A stretch of 64,000 nucleotides of DNA from Tridacna crocea (Eukaryota > Mollusca > Bivalvia > Cardiida > Cardiidae): contig OX031063.1 in NCBI GenBank assembly GCA_943736015.1, forward strand, positions 35,308,172-35,372,171, read 5' to 3'. Below the pieces are notes generated by a model. The model searched no databases, was not told where the DNA came from, and was given only the letters and a program-made list of their open reading frames with translations. Below, piece after piece: positions 51,656 through 63,043 of this stretch; position 1 is the first letter of the stretch, and each line of letters starts with the position of its first letter. The position numbers and the translations under genes are program-made.

Positions 51656-52496
51656 CGATCGTATGCGTAAGTTGTGTCGTCACTTTGTGGCTACCACCAT
51701 TGTGTACGACTTGTAATTTCAGTTATTGATGTGTGATATATTCAAAATCCAAAATCTTTCAAAGTATATCCATGTAAAGCTAAGTACATGTACTACTATG
51801 GGTCAAAATTAGCCCCACCCTATCTGCTTATCTAGTGAAAACTTTAAAAGTCTTCATGTTCCTAACCATAAACCATAGGGCTACTAAATATTGCATTTGG
51901 CTTCATCTGATTAAATTGTACTTAGCTCTCCTAAGCGTCATCAAATTATAGCCTGGGTCACAAGTATTAGCTTATAAAACTTTTAAACACTTTTTGTTAC
52001 AATCTGAAATGCTTTTAGGTTACCAAGTTTTGCATGTAGTTTGTTCCAGTGTGCCTCTTCCAAGATTTTTTAAGCTACAGCTCTGTGGTCAGATTTAGCA
52101 TTGCCCAATCACAAGTTTTTACCTGGGTTTATGATTATTGTGGAAACTTTCAATAATGTCTCATACCTAACCTTATGGTCTAGGCCTACCAAGTTTTGCT
52201 TGTTTACTTACCTAGTAGATCTCTACCAAGATTGTTCAAATTGAAGTCCCAAGGTCAAAATTGGTTCCACCCCACAAATCACAAAGTTTGATATAGATGT
52301 TTATATAGATACCAAATGTTGAACCTCTGCTAGGATTCAAGATTAAATCTAGCTCTGTGATAGAAATTCGCCTCACCCTAAGGTCACAAATTTCACAAAG
52401 AATTGAAGATAAAATGTTGAAACTCTTCTTGTTAAAAAACTTGACATAGATTTATTATATATCATTTGTTCTTTTTTGGCCAGTGGAGTGATATAG
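51656..52496. other. Intergenic DNA after PCM1
   Basis: No coding frame. Phrases such as CCTAACCATAAACCATAGGG, CTACCAAGTTTTGCTTG and AGATTGTTCAAATTGAAGTC recur loosely, suggesting an old diverged repeat, but no boundary is visible. Confidence 0.4.
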
Positions 52497-52840
52497 GGTC
52501 ATCATGGCTCTCTTTTTATAACCCTGCAAAACCAGTGTTTTTGGGGATATACTGGAATCCGCCTGTCTGTCCGTCCATGGGTATCAGTTTGTCTGTCTGT
52601 GTACAAAATACTAGTAATTTTTTGTGGCGAACTCCACCTACAGTTTTGCTGTTATTGTATAGAAAATTTGTTGATACCCTGATCGTATATTGAAGTTGTG
52701 TAAGACGCAGTTTTCAATCATCGACTCCCTACGATTCAAGGTAATCTCCCCTTGAACTCAGAAATTTTTTCATAAAATTGCTTGTTTCTGTCTAAGCGCT
52801 GGTGTATTAAGTCACCTTCAGAGACAGTTCTAGTTTTTCT
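52497..52840 (+). repeat. Dispersed repeat family D copy
   Basis: TTTTTGGGGATATACTGGAA, CTGTCTGTCCGTCC, GTCTGTGTACAAAATACT and the end AGAGACAGTTCTAGTTTTTC, as in other copies. Confidence 0.72.
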
Positions 52841-53164
52841 TTATCTTGCCCGTTTAATTGAAACCCCACCTTTGCTTTTACAAAATAATCAGAAAAGAAG
52901 GCTAAATATTCATAACATAGAGGTGAACTATTATACTGTGATAGTTAATTAGCAGCTTAACCCTTTACCAAAGTCGGGATTGTTTGTCAATGGTCAACCA
53001 TAAAGCTATTGTCAAGAAAGCTGTCTCTCAAACTTCCAAAGTGTAATGAAAGACTAATATCTACTGTCTTTAAGATTGTATTCCAGAGTATGGAAATATA
53101 GAAGTTGTAAAAGCAGAGTTATTCCGATGCAATAAATAAAAATTGTTTCAATAAATTTCAGACC

Positions 53165-53393
53165 TTAACCCATGACTACACAATCCCTACTTTTGACTCC
53201 CCTGAGAAAGAAGCCTTTAGAAAACATTGTGGGAAAAGGAGAAAATGCTGGTAACCAGCATTTTCTCCTTTTCCCACAATGTTTTCTACCCGTCACAAAA
53301 CAAATTTCAAATTTTCAGTCACTTTTATTTTGTCGTCTGCAAATTCTTTCGATTTGGACAAGCCTAAAATATTGTCGTTTGGTAATGAGTTAA
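53165..53393 (+). mobile_element. Family A MITE with a perfect 67-base palindrome
   Basis: TTAACCCATGACTACACAAT to TTTGGTAATGAGTTAA. The centre, 53219-53285, reads the same on both strands apart from the middle base. A decayed palindrome-less copy shares its right TTAA (53390-53539). Confidence 0.9.
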
Positions 53394-54029
53394 CCAAACA
53401 ATCCTAAATTTTTTAACCACCCCAGGGAAGAATTCTGTCTCCCTCTGAAAATACCATCATAACTATCATAGCTGATGTGTCATCTGCCCATACTTTAACT
53501 TGGTACAAATCTTTAATTTACCATGTGGTAAAGCATTAAATTAAAAACAAGACTGACTTAACTTCTTAAATCAGCTTTTTTGGCTATAATCTTGATGCTT
53601 ATGCTAGAAGTGTGATTAAATACAAGACAAAAAATGTACATACAATTGTAGAGATATTACTTTATATACATGTAGGATAGAATTGAAAATAGATCTGCGT
53701 AGTATAGATATAAATGTGTGTGTATAGTAGCAGAACTGTGATTATATCATCAATCGTCCATGTTTTTAAGTGTAATCCTAGTATCTCTCAACTTGGTATT
53801 GAAACAGTTTCATAGCAGTTTCTAAATTCCATATTGATGACAAAAAAGTTCATACAAGGATCTTTGGTGTACCATTTCTTTTGAAAACTTTTTTTATGTA
53901 CAATTTTTGATTCATATCACCAATATTCACTCGGTGATATTGGAGTTTTATATATGGCACATGTAATATAACTAATGTGGCAGTTACAGAGCTGTATGGG
54001 ATATAACTTACTTTAGCTCTATATCAAAC

Positions 54030-54360
54030 ACTTAATGAAGAATGCTTATGAAAACATAGTGAGAAAAGGAGAAAATGCTAGTAACCAGCATTTTCCACTA
54101 TTTCAGCAACAATTTGTACTCTTCTAACTCTTTACCAAACAAAAAAAATTTAGACTGGTTGAAATGTAAGCATTTACAGACAACAAAATTAAATGCAGAT
54201 GAAAAAAAGAAACTTGATTTGGGAAGGGTAGAAACATTGTGGGAAAAGGAGAAAATGTTGATTACCAGAAGTTACCAGCATTTTTCCATTTTCCACAATG
54301 TCTTCAATAGGGTTCTTTCTCAGGGTCGTTAAAAGTTGAGATCGTGTGGTAAAGGGTTAA
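54030..54360 (-). mobile_element. Family A MITE fragment and a second copy
   Basis: 54030-54115 is a hairpin fragment. 54124-54360 is a reverse copy from TAACTCTTTACCAAACAAAA to GTGTGGTAAAGGGTTAA with an extra ACCAGAAGTTACCAGC at the tip. Confidence 0.72.
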
Positions 54361-54427
54361 GAGACACACTTTAATCATCATCTGCCATTACTTTTATTGT
54401 TGATTAAAAACATTGTCATCTTATAGA

Positions 54428-54615
54428 GAGAAAACAGTGCTGTATGCCCTGGTGTTGTCATGCAAAAACTTCGACATTTTGTTATATCTGATATAACTTA
54501 ATATGCTTGCTTCACACTTGAACAATTTATCAATTATTAAACAGAGAACTCATAGAACAGGTTTTTTTACAAAGTTATTGCCCTTTTTCAACTGGAATTT
54601 TCATTGAAAAACAAG
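54428..54615 (+). repeat. Dispersed repeat family E copy
   Basis: GCCCTGGTGTTGTCATGCAA, AAAACTTCGACATTTTGTTA and GAAAAACAAGCACTTACATC, as in the PCM1 introns. Confidence 0.65.
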
Positions 54616-54619
54616 CACT

Positions 54620-55981
54620 TACATCCCAGCGAAATTATACATTTCTCGTGATCCAATCTTTTATTGGCAATGTCAGCAAAATCTCTGAGAGAATCTCTTT
54701 CAAGTGGTTAGTTGTGTAAGTTTCTTTATCATCTTTTCAAATACAATTTTCATTTTAATTATAAAATGCCATGCTGTAACATGTGTTTGGCCGCTTATGT
54801 ATTTTGCCAATATTGGCCTTTTATTCCCATTTGACTTCAATTTTATCATGATGGTAGATGACCAATGAAAGGTTATGAAACAAGTCTTCTATCCACATAT
54901 TTTTTGTTCAATGTTTAAAACCAACCAATAATTTCTCTTCTAGAAAAACATTAATTGCAAATTTATGGTTGCTTGTGCTTATGGAGTTTCAGCTAAATCC
55001 AGTTTAATTCAAGGATCGGACTGCATGTTTTGTGGTGTCTGCTATTAATTCAAGTTGGCCCTTAAGGTAACTAAAATTGTGAAAGGGGCTTTAAAGCTAT
55101 ATTATTAGTCCAAATATACTTTTTTATTTAAGATTGAATGTAGACAAATTCTTGAAACTAGAACTAGATCTAAGTGAACAGCAAACATGCTGCATTTTGT
55201 ATTTAAATCTTTCAAAACAAAATTATTATACCATTCCATTCTACTTGTAGTTGTTATATGTACATTTAGGAAAAATTACTTCAAATGTTGTTTAAAGCAC
55301 ATTTACTGTATTGACATTGGATGACTGTTCACCTGTCTGAAATAAAACTCACTCCAGACAAGCAATATACATTTTGATTCTGTTTCTCTCCAGATATAAT
55401 ATTTAAATGATTATTTACCATTAACTATTTACTAGAAGACAAAATCTCACATCCATCCACATCGGACACATTTGCAGATGATTCAGGCGACTCTTATATC
55501 GGAATTTCAGCTGGATAGGATAGGAAATGTTTTGATGGAAAAGGTCGTCTTTTTTTCCCACCTCCCATGTTATTTTTAAGTCTTCTGCCCCAGAGTCATC
55601 AGTTTACAGGATTCTTTGATAAAGAGTCAATCTTCATAGTGCAAGGAGTTACCTTAACAGTTACATGTACTATAAAGTATTACTCTTCTATCCTCTTAAT
55701 ACAGACTGCTGTACAAACACATTCATGGAAAAATGAACAATTGCTTATACCAAGTGATTGATTGATCTTTTTCCCAAACCATTTTTCAAGAGCTTCCAAA
55801 AATGGGGCAATTCAGCATGTTAGAAGCTACCACAGGCATGTTTCCTGTAAAGCCCCCCTCCCAACCCATGCGCATGACCTAGGAGCCTCGTGTCTGAAAC
55901 CTCTACATGTAATCTCATCAAGTTGCATACATATAAACATGAAATCAAACACTGGGTTCAAAAGATGTGGAGTAGACACAA
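54620..55981. other. Intergenic DNA
   Basis: AT-rich; no gene seen. A strongly decayed MITE may lie at 55425-55630 (TTAACTATTTACTAGAAGAC to TTTGATAAAGAGTCAA). Confidence 0.45.
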
Positions 55982-56208
55982 TTAACTCTACCAAACAACA
56001 AAATTTTAGAGTTGTCTAAATGGAAAATATTTGCAGATGACAAAATAAACATCACTCAAACATTGAAACTTGACTTTGGACGGATAGAAAACATTTTGGG
56101 AAATGGAGAAAATGCTGGTTACCAACATTTTCTCCTTTTCTCACCATGTTTTCAGACGGCTTGTTCCTCAGGGTCGTTAAAACCAGAGATTGTTCAGTAA
56201 AGAGTTAA
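55982..56208 (-). mobile_element. Family A MITE, reverse orientation
   Basis: TTAACTCTACCAAACAACAA to TTCAGTAAAGAGTTAA; hairpin with several mismatches. Confidence 0.83.
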
Positions 56209-56794
56209 AAAGTTTTTTCTTCTCACCTGAATCTTGAAGACTGGAATCTGGCACATCTGCTCTAGTTTTCATCTCAACGGTACACTCAAGTAAAATGATT
56301 TATAATTTAGAAAAGGTGATCAAGCAATATCAAGTAGATAGTACTATCAGTGTGACCTTCATTTTGGAGTCTGGCTCTAAAACCTCTGCTCTGCCCATCG
56401 TTTCATTGACCAGACCAGGGGCTCAAGATGATGAGCATATGATTTTCTGAAAATATTTTGGTAAAAGCTATAATGTACATAATTTTAGACATGTCAAATT
56501 TAGAGCCATTCCAGTAATTCAGTTGGCATTATTTAGGATCAAAACCAGGGGTCACTGGTTGGGTTCGCAAGCACAGGTAGTTTCATTCTGAAAATTTGCA
56601 ATATTTGACAGGATTCATGTCTGTCTCCCTGTTGAAGATCTTTTTTACAATGGTTATGTGAAAAAAGCAGCTAGTGGCTTGAGAAGAATGTTGTGCCAGG
56701 TGCTGGTAAAAGAAACTCTTGGAAAGTAGTGATGCACATGTATGTACAGTGTGTGATGCAATATAATTGAAACAAGAGATGTTTGTAAAACATG

Positions 56795-57855
56795 TATGCC
56801 CCCCTAATGGCATCCAATGTGATTATAAACTCTTACGTTCAAAGTGTAAAAACGAACAAAGGGTAATTACTCAAATATGATTAATGATAAATGAACAATT
56901 CTTGGGCACTGCACTTCCCATTTATGTGAACTATCAACTTTTAAAGTTTCATGATTTTACCTCATACTTTTTGAGTTATGCTCCGGACAAAAATTAAGTA
57001 TGAAAATCAACAGAGGGCAATAACTCCATAAATATGATAGGCAGAGTTATTGTTCTTAAGCACTGCACTTCTCCTTAATGAGATCTATCCACCTATGTAG
57101 TTTCAAGATGATACCTGAAATACTTTTTGAGTTATGCTCCGGACAAAAAATTAAGTCTGAAAATCAACAAAGGGCAATAACTCCAACAATATGATAGGCA
57201 GAGTTATGGTTCTGTGCACTGCACTTCTCCTTAATAAGATCTATTCACATATGAGGTTTCAAGGTGATACCTGAAATACTTTTAGAGTTATGCTACAGAC
57301 AAATATTAAATATGAAAATCAACAAAGGGCAATAACTCCAAAAATATGATGGGCAGAGTTATGGTACTTGTGCACTGCACTTCTCTTTAATGAGATCTAT
57401 CCACCTATGAAGTTTCAAGGTGATACCTAAAATACTTTTTGACTTATGCTCCGGACAAAAATTAAGTATGAAAATCAACAAAGGGCAATAACTCCAAAAA
57501 TATGATGGGCAGAGTTATGATTCTTGTACACTGCACTTCTCCTTAATGAGATCTATCCACCTATGTAGTTTCAAGATGATACCTGAAATAGATTTTGAGT
57601 TATGCTCCGGACAAAAATTAAGTATGAAAATCAACAAAGGGCAATAACTCCAAAAATATGATGGGCAGAGTTATGGTTCTTGTGCACTGCACTTCTCCTT
57701 AATGAGATCTATTCACCTATGAAGTTTCAAGATGATACCTGAAATACTTTTTAAGTTATGCTCCGGACAAACATGTGGTCTACGGACCGACTGACGGACC
57801 GACCGACCGACAAGTGCAAAGCAATATACCCCCATTTCTTCGAAAGGGGGGCATA
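56795..57855 (+). mobile_element. Element with TATGCCCCCC ends and internal 156-base tandem repeats
   Basis: TATGCCCCCC (56795-56804) and GGGGGGCATA (57846-57855) are exact inverted ends. Between them about six tandem units of 155-156 bases repeat, each with GGGCAATAACTCC, GCACTGCACTTCTCC and GAGTTATGCTCCGGACA; the last phrase recurs at 56973, 57129, 57285, 57441, 57597 and 57752. A GACCGACCGACCGACA tract precedes the right end. The element type is common in bivalve genomes as I recall. Confidence 0.85.
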
Positions 57856-58039
57856 ATAATGTTGAAAACAGTAGTAAACACAATGCAAATAAATCATTAT
57901 TTGCTGATTTCTAAATGCGTGTTGCTGATAGTATTGACTGCTTTTGCCTCTGCATCAGTTTTTTTTTTTTTGAAAATGCCATGGGGATAAAAGCAGTCCG
58001 ATGGTAGTGGCAGATATAGAGGATATTTGGTTTTTTTCG

Positions 58040-58137
58040 GTGAAAGATCGAAATTTATTTCATTGAGAGGACACCATCGGTAACATTTTCATATTACCTA
58101 TCATGTTCACGAGATGAAATAAATTTCAATCTTTCAC
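58040..58137. repeat. Inverted repeat, 24-base arms
   Basis: 58040-58063 and 58114-58137 are complementary at 23 of 24 positions (GTGAAAGATCGAAATTTATT against its complement), loop 50 bases. A related phrase (TGTAAGATCGAAAAATTATT) recurs at 58390. Confidence 0.8.
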
Positions 58138-58826
58138 TGATAAAAACAAATATTCCATTTATGTCATGCTTTAAACCCTTTCTGGGAGGAGCTTTATCAA
58201 AATCCAGTACAGTTCTTTTCCGTTATTCCCTGTGGTGTACCCCTCCCGCATAGCAACACATTACAATATTGCGTCAAGCGCAAGAAATGTAAGGTATATG
58301 ATGTCATATTTCCATCTGGTTGTGAGGCACATACAATTCACCTAAGCAACAAGTACATGAAAACCGGTATTTTCACTAGTGGTGCCAGTGTAAGATCGAA
58401 AAATTATTTTCACTGCTATTTCTCAATATCCTACCAGAAAGCATGGAATAATATACCAAATCTCGTGTCCAAAATATCCAAAGATAGTTGATAAATGGAA
58501 AAGAGACAATTTGTATACAAGTAAACTGTATTTTTATTTTCATCAGCAGACAGAGACTAGCTTAAAGAGAGTACAAACAGCTGTCTATCCGGAAATAGAT
58601 TTCATTCTTTCCCTTTGAAAATATTTGACACGTTTTTGTAAAATGAGGAAAGTTTCTAAGCATAGATAGACAAAATGACACACCTCTATTTCTATACATC
58701 ATGAATAAATAGTTTCTATCATCTTTACTTCTCAACCAATCAAATGGCTACTTTCAGAATTTTTGGTAAAAATTTTTGCTATCCTCAGAAAAATTGGTGA
58801 ATATGGGCCATGAATCTATTTATCCC

Positions 58827-59199
58827 TTAACCCTTTCCAAAACAAGCCCTTGTTTTTACGTGTCTGCAGTACATTTTGAAAACACTGTGGGAAAAGGAGA
58901 AATTGCTTGTAACAAGCAATTTCTCCTTTTCCCACAGTGTTTTTTACCCATTTGGAGAACTTTCTGCCATTTTTATCAAATTTGAAATTGCCGTCTGTTT
59001 TTACATGTCTGCAGAACAAGTCTTTTGAAAACACTGTGGAAAAAGGAGAAAATGCTCGTGATGAGCAATTTCTCCTTTTCCCACAGTGTTTTCTACCCAT
59101 TTGGAGAACTTTCTGCCATTTTTATAAAATTTGAAATTGTCGTCTGCAAACTCTTCGAGTTTGGAAGAGTCTAAAATTTGTCATTTGGGAAAGGGTTAA
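58827..59199. mobile_element. Family C MITE with duplicated hairpin
   Basis: TTAACCCTTTCCAAAACAAG to ATTTGGGAAAGGGTTAA, 373 bases. Two hairpins, 58876-58943 and 59027-59094, each begin AAAACACTGTGGGAAAAGG or a close variant, separated by a repeat of the right flank (ATTTGGAGAACTTTCTGCCA). Confidence 0.87.
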
Positions 59200-60240
59200 T
59201 CAACTGACAAAATTTTGGACTTTGTCTCAATTGGTAGCATTTGCAGAAAACTAGTAAATGTGACACAAATTTCTCCATTTCAAGATAATTACTATAATTA
59301 CTATGCTAACTTGTCAGTGAATCACATACTACTACAGGCACAGAAATTGACTGAAATAAAGATAAGATTTGATTACATTTATTTGAGTATCATAACCTAG
59401 AACCTATAGAATGTAGAGAAAATTTGGATGTCCAATTGGTTAAAAATACACTAACAATATAAATAATACTAATACAAGTTTATAACTTAAAAACTTTTCA
59501 CATGAAATCTCATTAACAGTTTTTATTTCCTTTTTCTATTCTTTTCTTTAAAATAAATATCAATAAAAATCTTCCTAACTATGGTCCTTCTAAAAGTTAT
59601 GTTAAGCTATATACAGTTGACACAAGAATTCTTCACTGTACTAGCATCTACAGTTCGGTTCCTTATACATTTGTATATTTTCATCTCAAGATCACCTATT
59701 TGGTTATGATTAAACTATGAAGAGATTTTCTGAATATATTTTCTTATCAATACTTTCTAAAAGAGAATGCAAATTTTACCAAGAGGAAGAAGAAGGATTT
59801 TTACACAAGAAGCAGGCAGACAGCAGAACAAATTAGGGCAGAAATACAGTAAACACACTGTCACAAACATAGGAAGTAACTGCTTGTTTAAAATAAGATA
59901 GGGCAGGTTAGAAAACCAAATATCAGTGCATTCATGGCAGCCTTCAATGAACAACACAAATTCCTGTTAGGTACCTTAATGATCAGATTACCCATGGCAT
60001 TTACTAAATTGGACTATCTCTATCCACTCAGTTGTCCATAAAATGTTAAAGTTAAAACGGAACATAATATCGTGGACTGTACCATTCCATTAATTCTTTA
60101 CCAGACAGCTCAAATGATTGTACTTTGTATTGAAAAGGTAAATAAAATTTTTGGGAAAGAAGAATAAAGCACCATACCCACATTTTATCCTTTTCCCAAG
60201 TTCTTTGTAATGTTTTTTGAAAAAAGGTTTCTGCAACAGG
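59200..60240. other. Intergenic DNA or PLK4 3' UTR
   Basis: No gene seen. On the minus strand the nearest AATAAA to the PLK4 stop that I noticed is at 59527-59522, two kilobases away; nearer variant signals may be used. A decayed MITE is at about 60091-60245. Confidence 0.4.
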
Positions 60241-60241
60241 A

Positions 60242-60448
60242 TTTAAGGTACCTTGAAAAAGACAGCTTTTTGGAAAGCTGTGGAAGGAAAAAGGAGAAAA
60301 TGCTGATGATCAGTATTTTCTCCACATCTCACAGCATTTTCTAGCATATTAAAAACATATTTCATCATTTTAGCCACCCTTGATCTGTCATCTGCAAATA
60401 CTTTCAATTTGGACAAGACCAAAGTTTTGAAATTTGATAAAGAGTTAA
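60242..60448 (+). mobile_element. Decayed family A MITE
   Basis: TTAAGGTACCTTGAAAAAG to TTTGATAAAGAGTTAA; hairpin AAATGCTGATGATCAGTATT. Right TTAA shared with the next element. Confidence 0.68.
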
Positions 60449-60668
60449 CTCATTACCAAATGACAATTTTTTAGGCTTGTCCAAATCGAAAGCATTTGCA
60501 GACAAAAAAAGAAAAGTGACTAAAAATTTGAATTGTTTTGTGAAAGGTAGAAAACATTGTGGGAAAAGGAGAAAATGCTGGTTACCATTTTCTTGTTTTC
60601 CCACAATGTTTTCTGAAGGCTTCTTTATCAGGGTCGTCAAAAGTCGGGATTGTGTGGTAATGAGTTGA
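60445..60668 (-). mobile_element. Family A MITE, reverse orientation
   Basis: TTAACTCATTACCAAATGAC to GTGTGGTAATGAGTTGA; tip of the hairpin shortened. Confidence 0.82.
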
Positions 60669-61029
60669 CAAATTTCTAGATTTACATTCTGAGATTAGTC
60701 ATCTGACAGACCAAGACACAACCTCATTCTCAACCAGATTGTTTTAGTCACTCGGTCAGCTTACTTTGTAATTTAGAATTAGCAGAAAAAAATGGAATGT
60801 TTCTTGAATATCCAACCTACATAAATGGCAATTTCAGTAAATGCCTCCACATCTTTTGTAAAAAAAGTATATTATGTTCTTTTTCTCTTTTTTTCAGTCT
60901 GCCTTTTTCTAAACATATTCTTTGTGAATGGCATTATGGAAATCCTTTCGAGCCTCCTTTGCTTACATACCATATGAGAACTTCTAAGCACCTTTTAGCT
61001 GCACTGTAATGTCAAGTTCTTTTTTTTTT
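60669..61029. other. Intergenic DNA or PLK4 3' UTR
   Basis: No repeat or coding frame recognised; ends in a T run (61019-61031). Confidence 0.4.
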
Positions 61030-61250
61030 TTAATCTCTTTACCATACAAAACTATTTTAGACTTGTCCATTTTGAAATCATTGTAGAAGACAAGCTAAAC
61101 CTTGCTAAAAAGATAGAAATGTCTCTTTTACAGTAGAAAACGGTGCAAGAAAGGGAGAAAATGCTTGTTACCAGCATTTTCTCCTCTACCAACAATGTTT
61201 TCCAACACCTTCATCTTCAGGATCATCAAAACTGTTTGGTAAAGGTTTAA
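61030..61250 (-). mobile_element. Family A MITE, decayed
   Basis: TTAATCTCTTTACCATACAA to TTTGGTAAAGGTTTAA; the last TTAA (61247-61250) is also the first of the next element. Confidence 0.78.
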
Positions 61251-61474
61251 CTCTTTCTCAAACAAGCCCTGGTTTTTACATGTGTGCAGTACAAGTCTTT
61301 AGAAAACGCTGTGAGAAAAGGAGAAATTGCTCATAACGAGCAATTTCTCCTTTTCTCACAGTGTTTTCTAGCCTATTGAAAAACTTTCGGCCATTCTCAA
61401 TAAATTCAAAATTGTCATCTGCAAACACTTTGAGTTTTGGACAGTCTAAAATTTATCATTTGGGAAAGGGTTAA
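61247..61474. mobile_element. Family C MITE sharing a TTAA with its neighbour
   Basis: TTAACTCTTTCTCAAACAAG to ATTTGGGAAAGGGTTAA; hairpin AAATTGCTCATAACGAGC. It ends 89 bases past the PLK4 stop codon, so it probably lies inside the PLK4 3' UTR. Confidence 0.86.
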
Positions 61475-61562
61475 ACTACCTGCTAAAAATCTGATAGATA
61501 TATGTAGCTAAAACACAATCTGGAGGACGGCTAAAATCCTATTCAAAGTAGTACAAAGTTCA

Positions 61563-61787
61563 CTACAAGGCTTGCTTGTTAAACAACTGTTGTGAGTCTT
61601 GCAGTAAATGTTCTAAAACTTGAGGAACTTTTCCTAACCGAGATTTTACATTTTCTGGCAAAATGTCTGTTCTCTGGTATCGACTCAGTTTTCCACTATG
61701 GTCAATGTACTTAATTGTTGTTGTAGTTGATTTAATTCCCAGCTGTGTGCCATCAAAAAACTTCACCCAGATCTCACCATTTGCATG
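61563..61787 (-). CDS. PLK4: PLK4 last coding exon, polo box 3
   Basis: Starts after acceptor AACTTCAG in phase 0 and ends at TAG (61565-61563). Translation begins HANGEIWVKFFDGTQLGIK, matching human LTSGAVWVQFNDGSQLV; then IKYIDHSGKLSRYQ and LPENVKSRLGKVPQVLEHL match the human SISYTSPNGQTTRY and LPDYIKQKLQCLSSIL segments. This is the PB3 fold that binds STIL and relieves autoinhibition in known PLK4 proteins. The gene is convergent with PCM1: the two stop codons are 10.5 kb apart. Confidence 0.93.
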   Translation of the reverse strand, partial: HANGEIWVKFFDGTQLGIKSTTTTIKYIDHSGKLSRYQRTDILPENVKSRLGKVPQVLEHLLQDSQQLFNKQAL

Positions 61788-62333
61788 CTGAAGTTGAAAT
61801 AATAAAATAATGCATAAACTACTTGCGCCAAGATTAAAGACAAGTCCTTACAAAAGCAAATACATGTAAGACTAAGTATTCTTGGAAAGGAAAAAATCAC
61901 TTGTGCACTGTGAAGAAAACATTGAGAGAAAAGCAGCAGTTATTTCTTACGAGACAGTTGCTCATTTTGCTTCAATTTTTAAAGAATTCAGCCAGAAGTA
62001 AAGCCTACAAAATTACATGCTTCCAATTCTATTCATTAAAAAAAAAATCACTGTATTGGAGAGTCAAGATTCAAGATAAAAACGAGACTGTATATCATAA
62101 TTTATGCACTTTATTCGTTGTGAAGAGTCTAATGAGGGGAAACTGAGTCACACTTAGCCTAAGGCTATGGGGGGAAAAGTTATGATTTCCACTGTATCTT
62201 ACATGAAAATAAAACTTACATGTATTTGTTGAAAAAAAAAAAAGCACTAGTAGTATTTTAAACACATATAATCAAAGCAAGTTTATGCATAAAAGCAAAC
62301 AAGAGACTGTCTTTTTTTTTTTTTTCAAAACGT

Positions 62334-62567
62334 TTACAGACTCTTTAGCCAATGACAAAATCTTAGACTGGACTAAACTGAAAGCATTTACAGATGACAA
62401 ATCAGATGTAGCTGAAATGATGATCTGTCTTCAATAGGCTAAAAACATTGTAGGAAAAGGAGAAAAATGCTGGTTACCAGCCTTTTCTCCTATTCCAACA
62501 ATATTTTCAAAAGCCTTCTCTTTCAGGGTCATCAAAAATCACAATTGTGTGGTAAAGAGATAAACCA
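62334..62567 (-). mobile_element. Family A MITE, reverse orientation
   Basis: GACTCTTTAGCCAATGACAA to GTGTGGTAAAGAGATAA; central GCTGGTTACCAGC. PLK4 intron. Confidence 0.75.
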
Positions 62568-62581
62568 AACAGAGAACACAT

Positions 62582-62811
62582 TTAACTCTTCACCACACAA
62601 TCCCGAATTTTAACGACCCTGAGAAAGAAGGCTTTCGAAAATATTGTTGGGAAAAGGAGAAAATGCTGGTAACCAGCATTTTCTCCTTTTCTAACAAAGT
62701 TTTCTACCCTTACTGGGCCAAATTTCAATTTTTGAACCAATTTTATTTTGTTGTCTGCAAATGCTTTCAATTTAGACCAGTCCAAAATTTTGTTGTTTGG
62801 TAAACGGTTAA
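62582..62811 (+). mobile_element. Family A MITE
   Basis: TTAACTCTTCACCACACAAT to TTTGGTAAACGGTTAA; hairpin well kept. PLK4 intron. Confidence 0.86.
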
Positions 62812-62842
62812 TGCATCCAAACCTGAAATCAGCTTAAAGCAT

Positions 62843-63043
62843 TTAACTCTTTACCACACAATCCCAAATTTTAATGACCCTAAGAAAAGATGCCTTTGAA
62901 AATCTTTGGTAACCAAATTTCCCACAATGTTTTCTATCCTTCTGAGCACAAATTTCAATTTTTGAATCATATTTATTTTTTTTCGTCTGCAAATACTTTC
63001 AATTTGAAGAAGTCTAGAATTTTGTTGTTTGGTAAAAAGTTAA
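62843..63043 (+). mobile_element. Family A MITE with most of the left hairpin arm lost
   Basis: TTAACTCTTTACCACACAAT to TTTGGTAAAAAGTTAA; AAATCTTTGGTAACCAAATT replaces the usual hairpin. PLK4 intron. Confidence 0.82.

Noticed and set aside
56795..57855. CRISPR-like array because of regular 156-base spacing
   Set aside because: The whole unit repeats without unique spacers, and the surroundings are animal DNA. It is a tandem repeat inside a transposable element.
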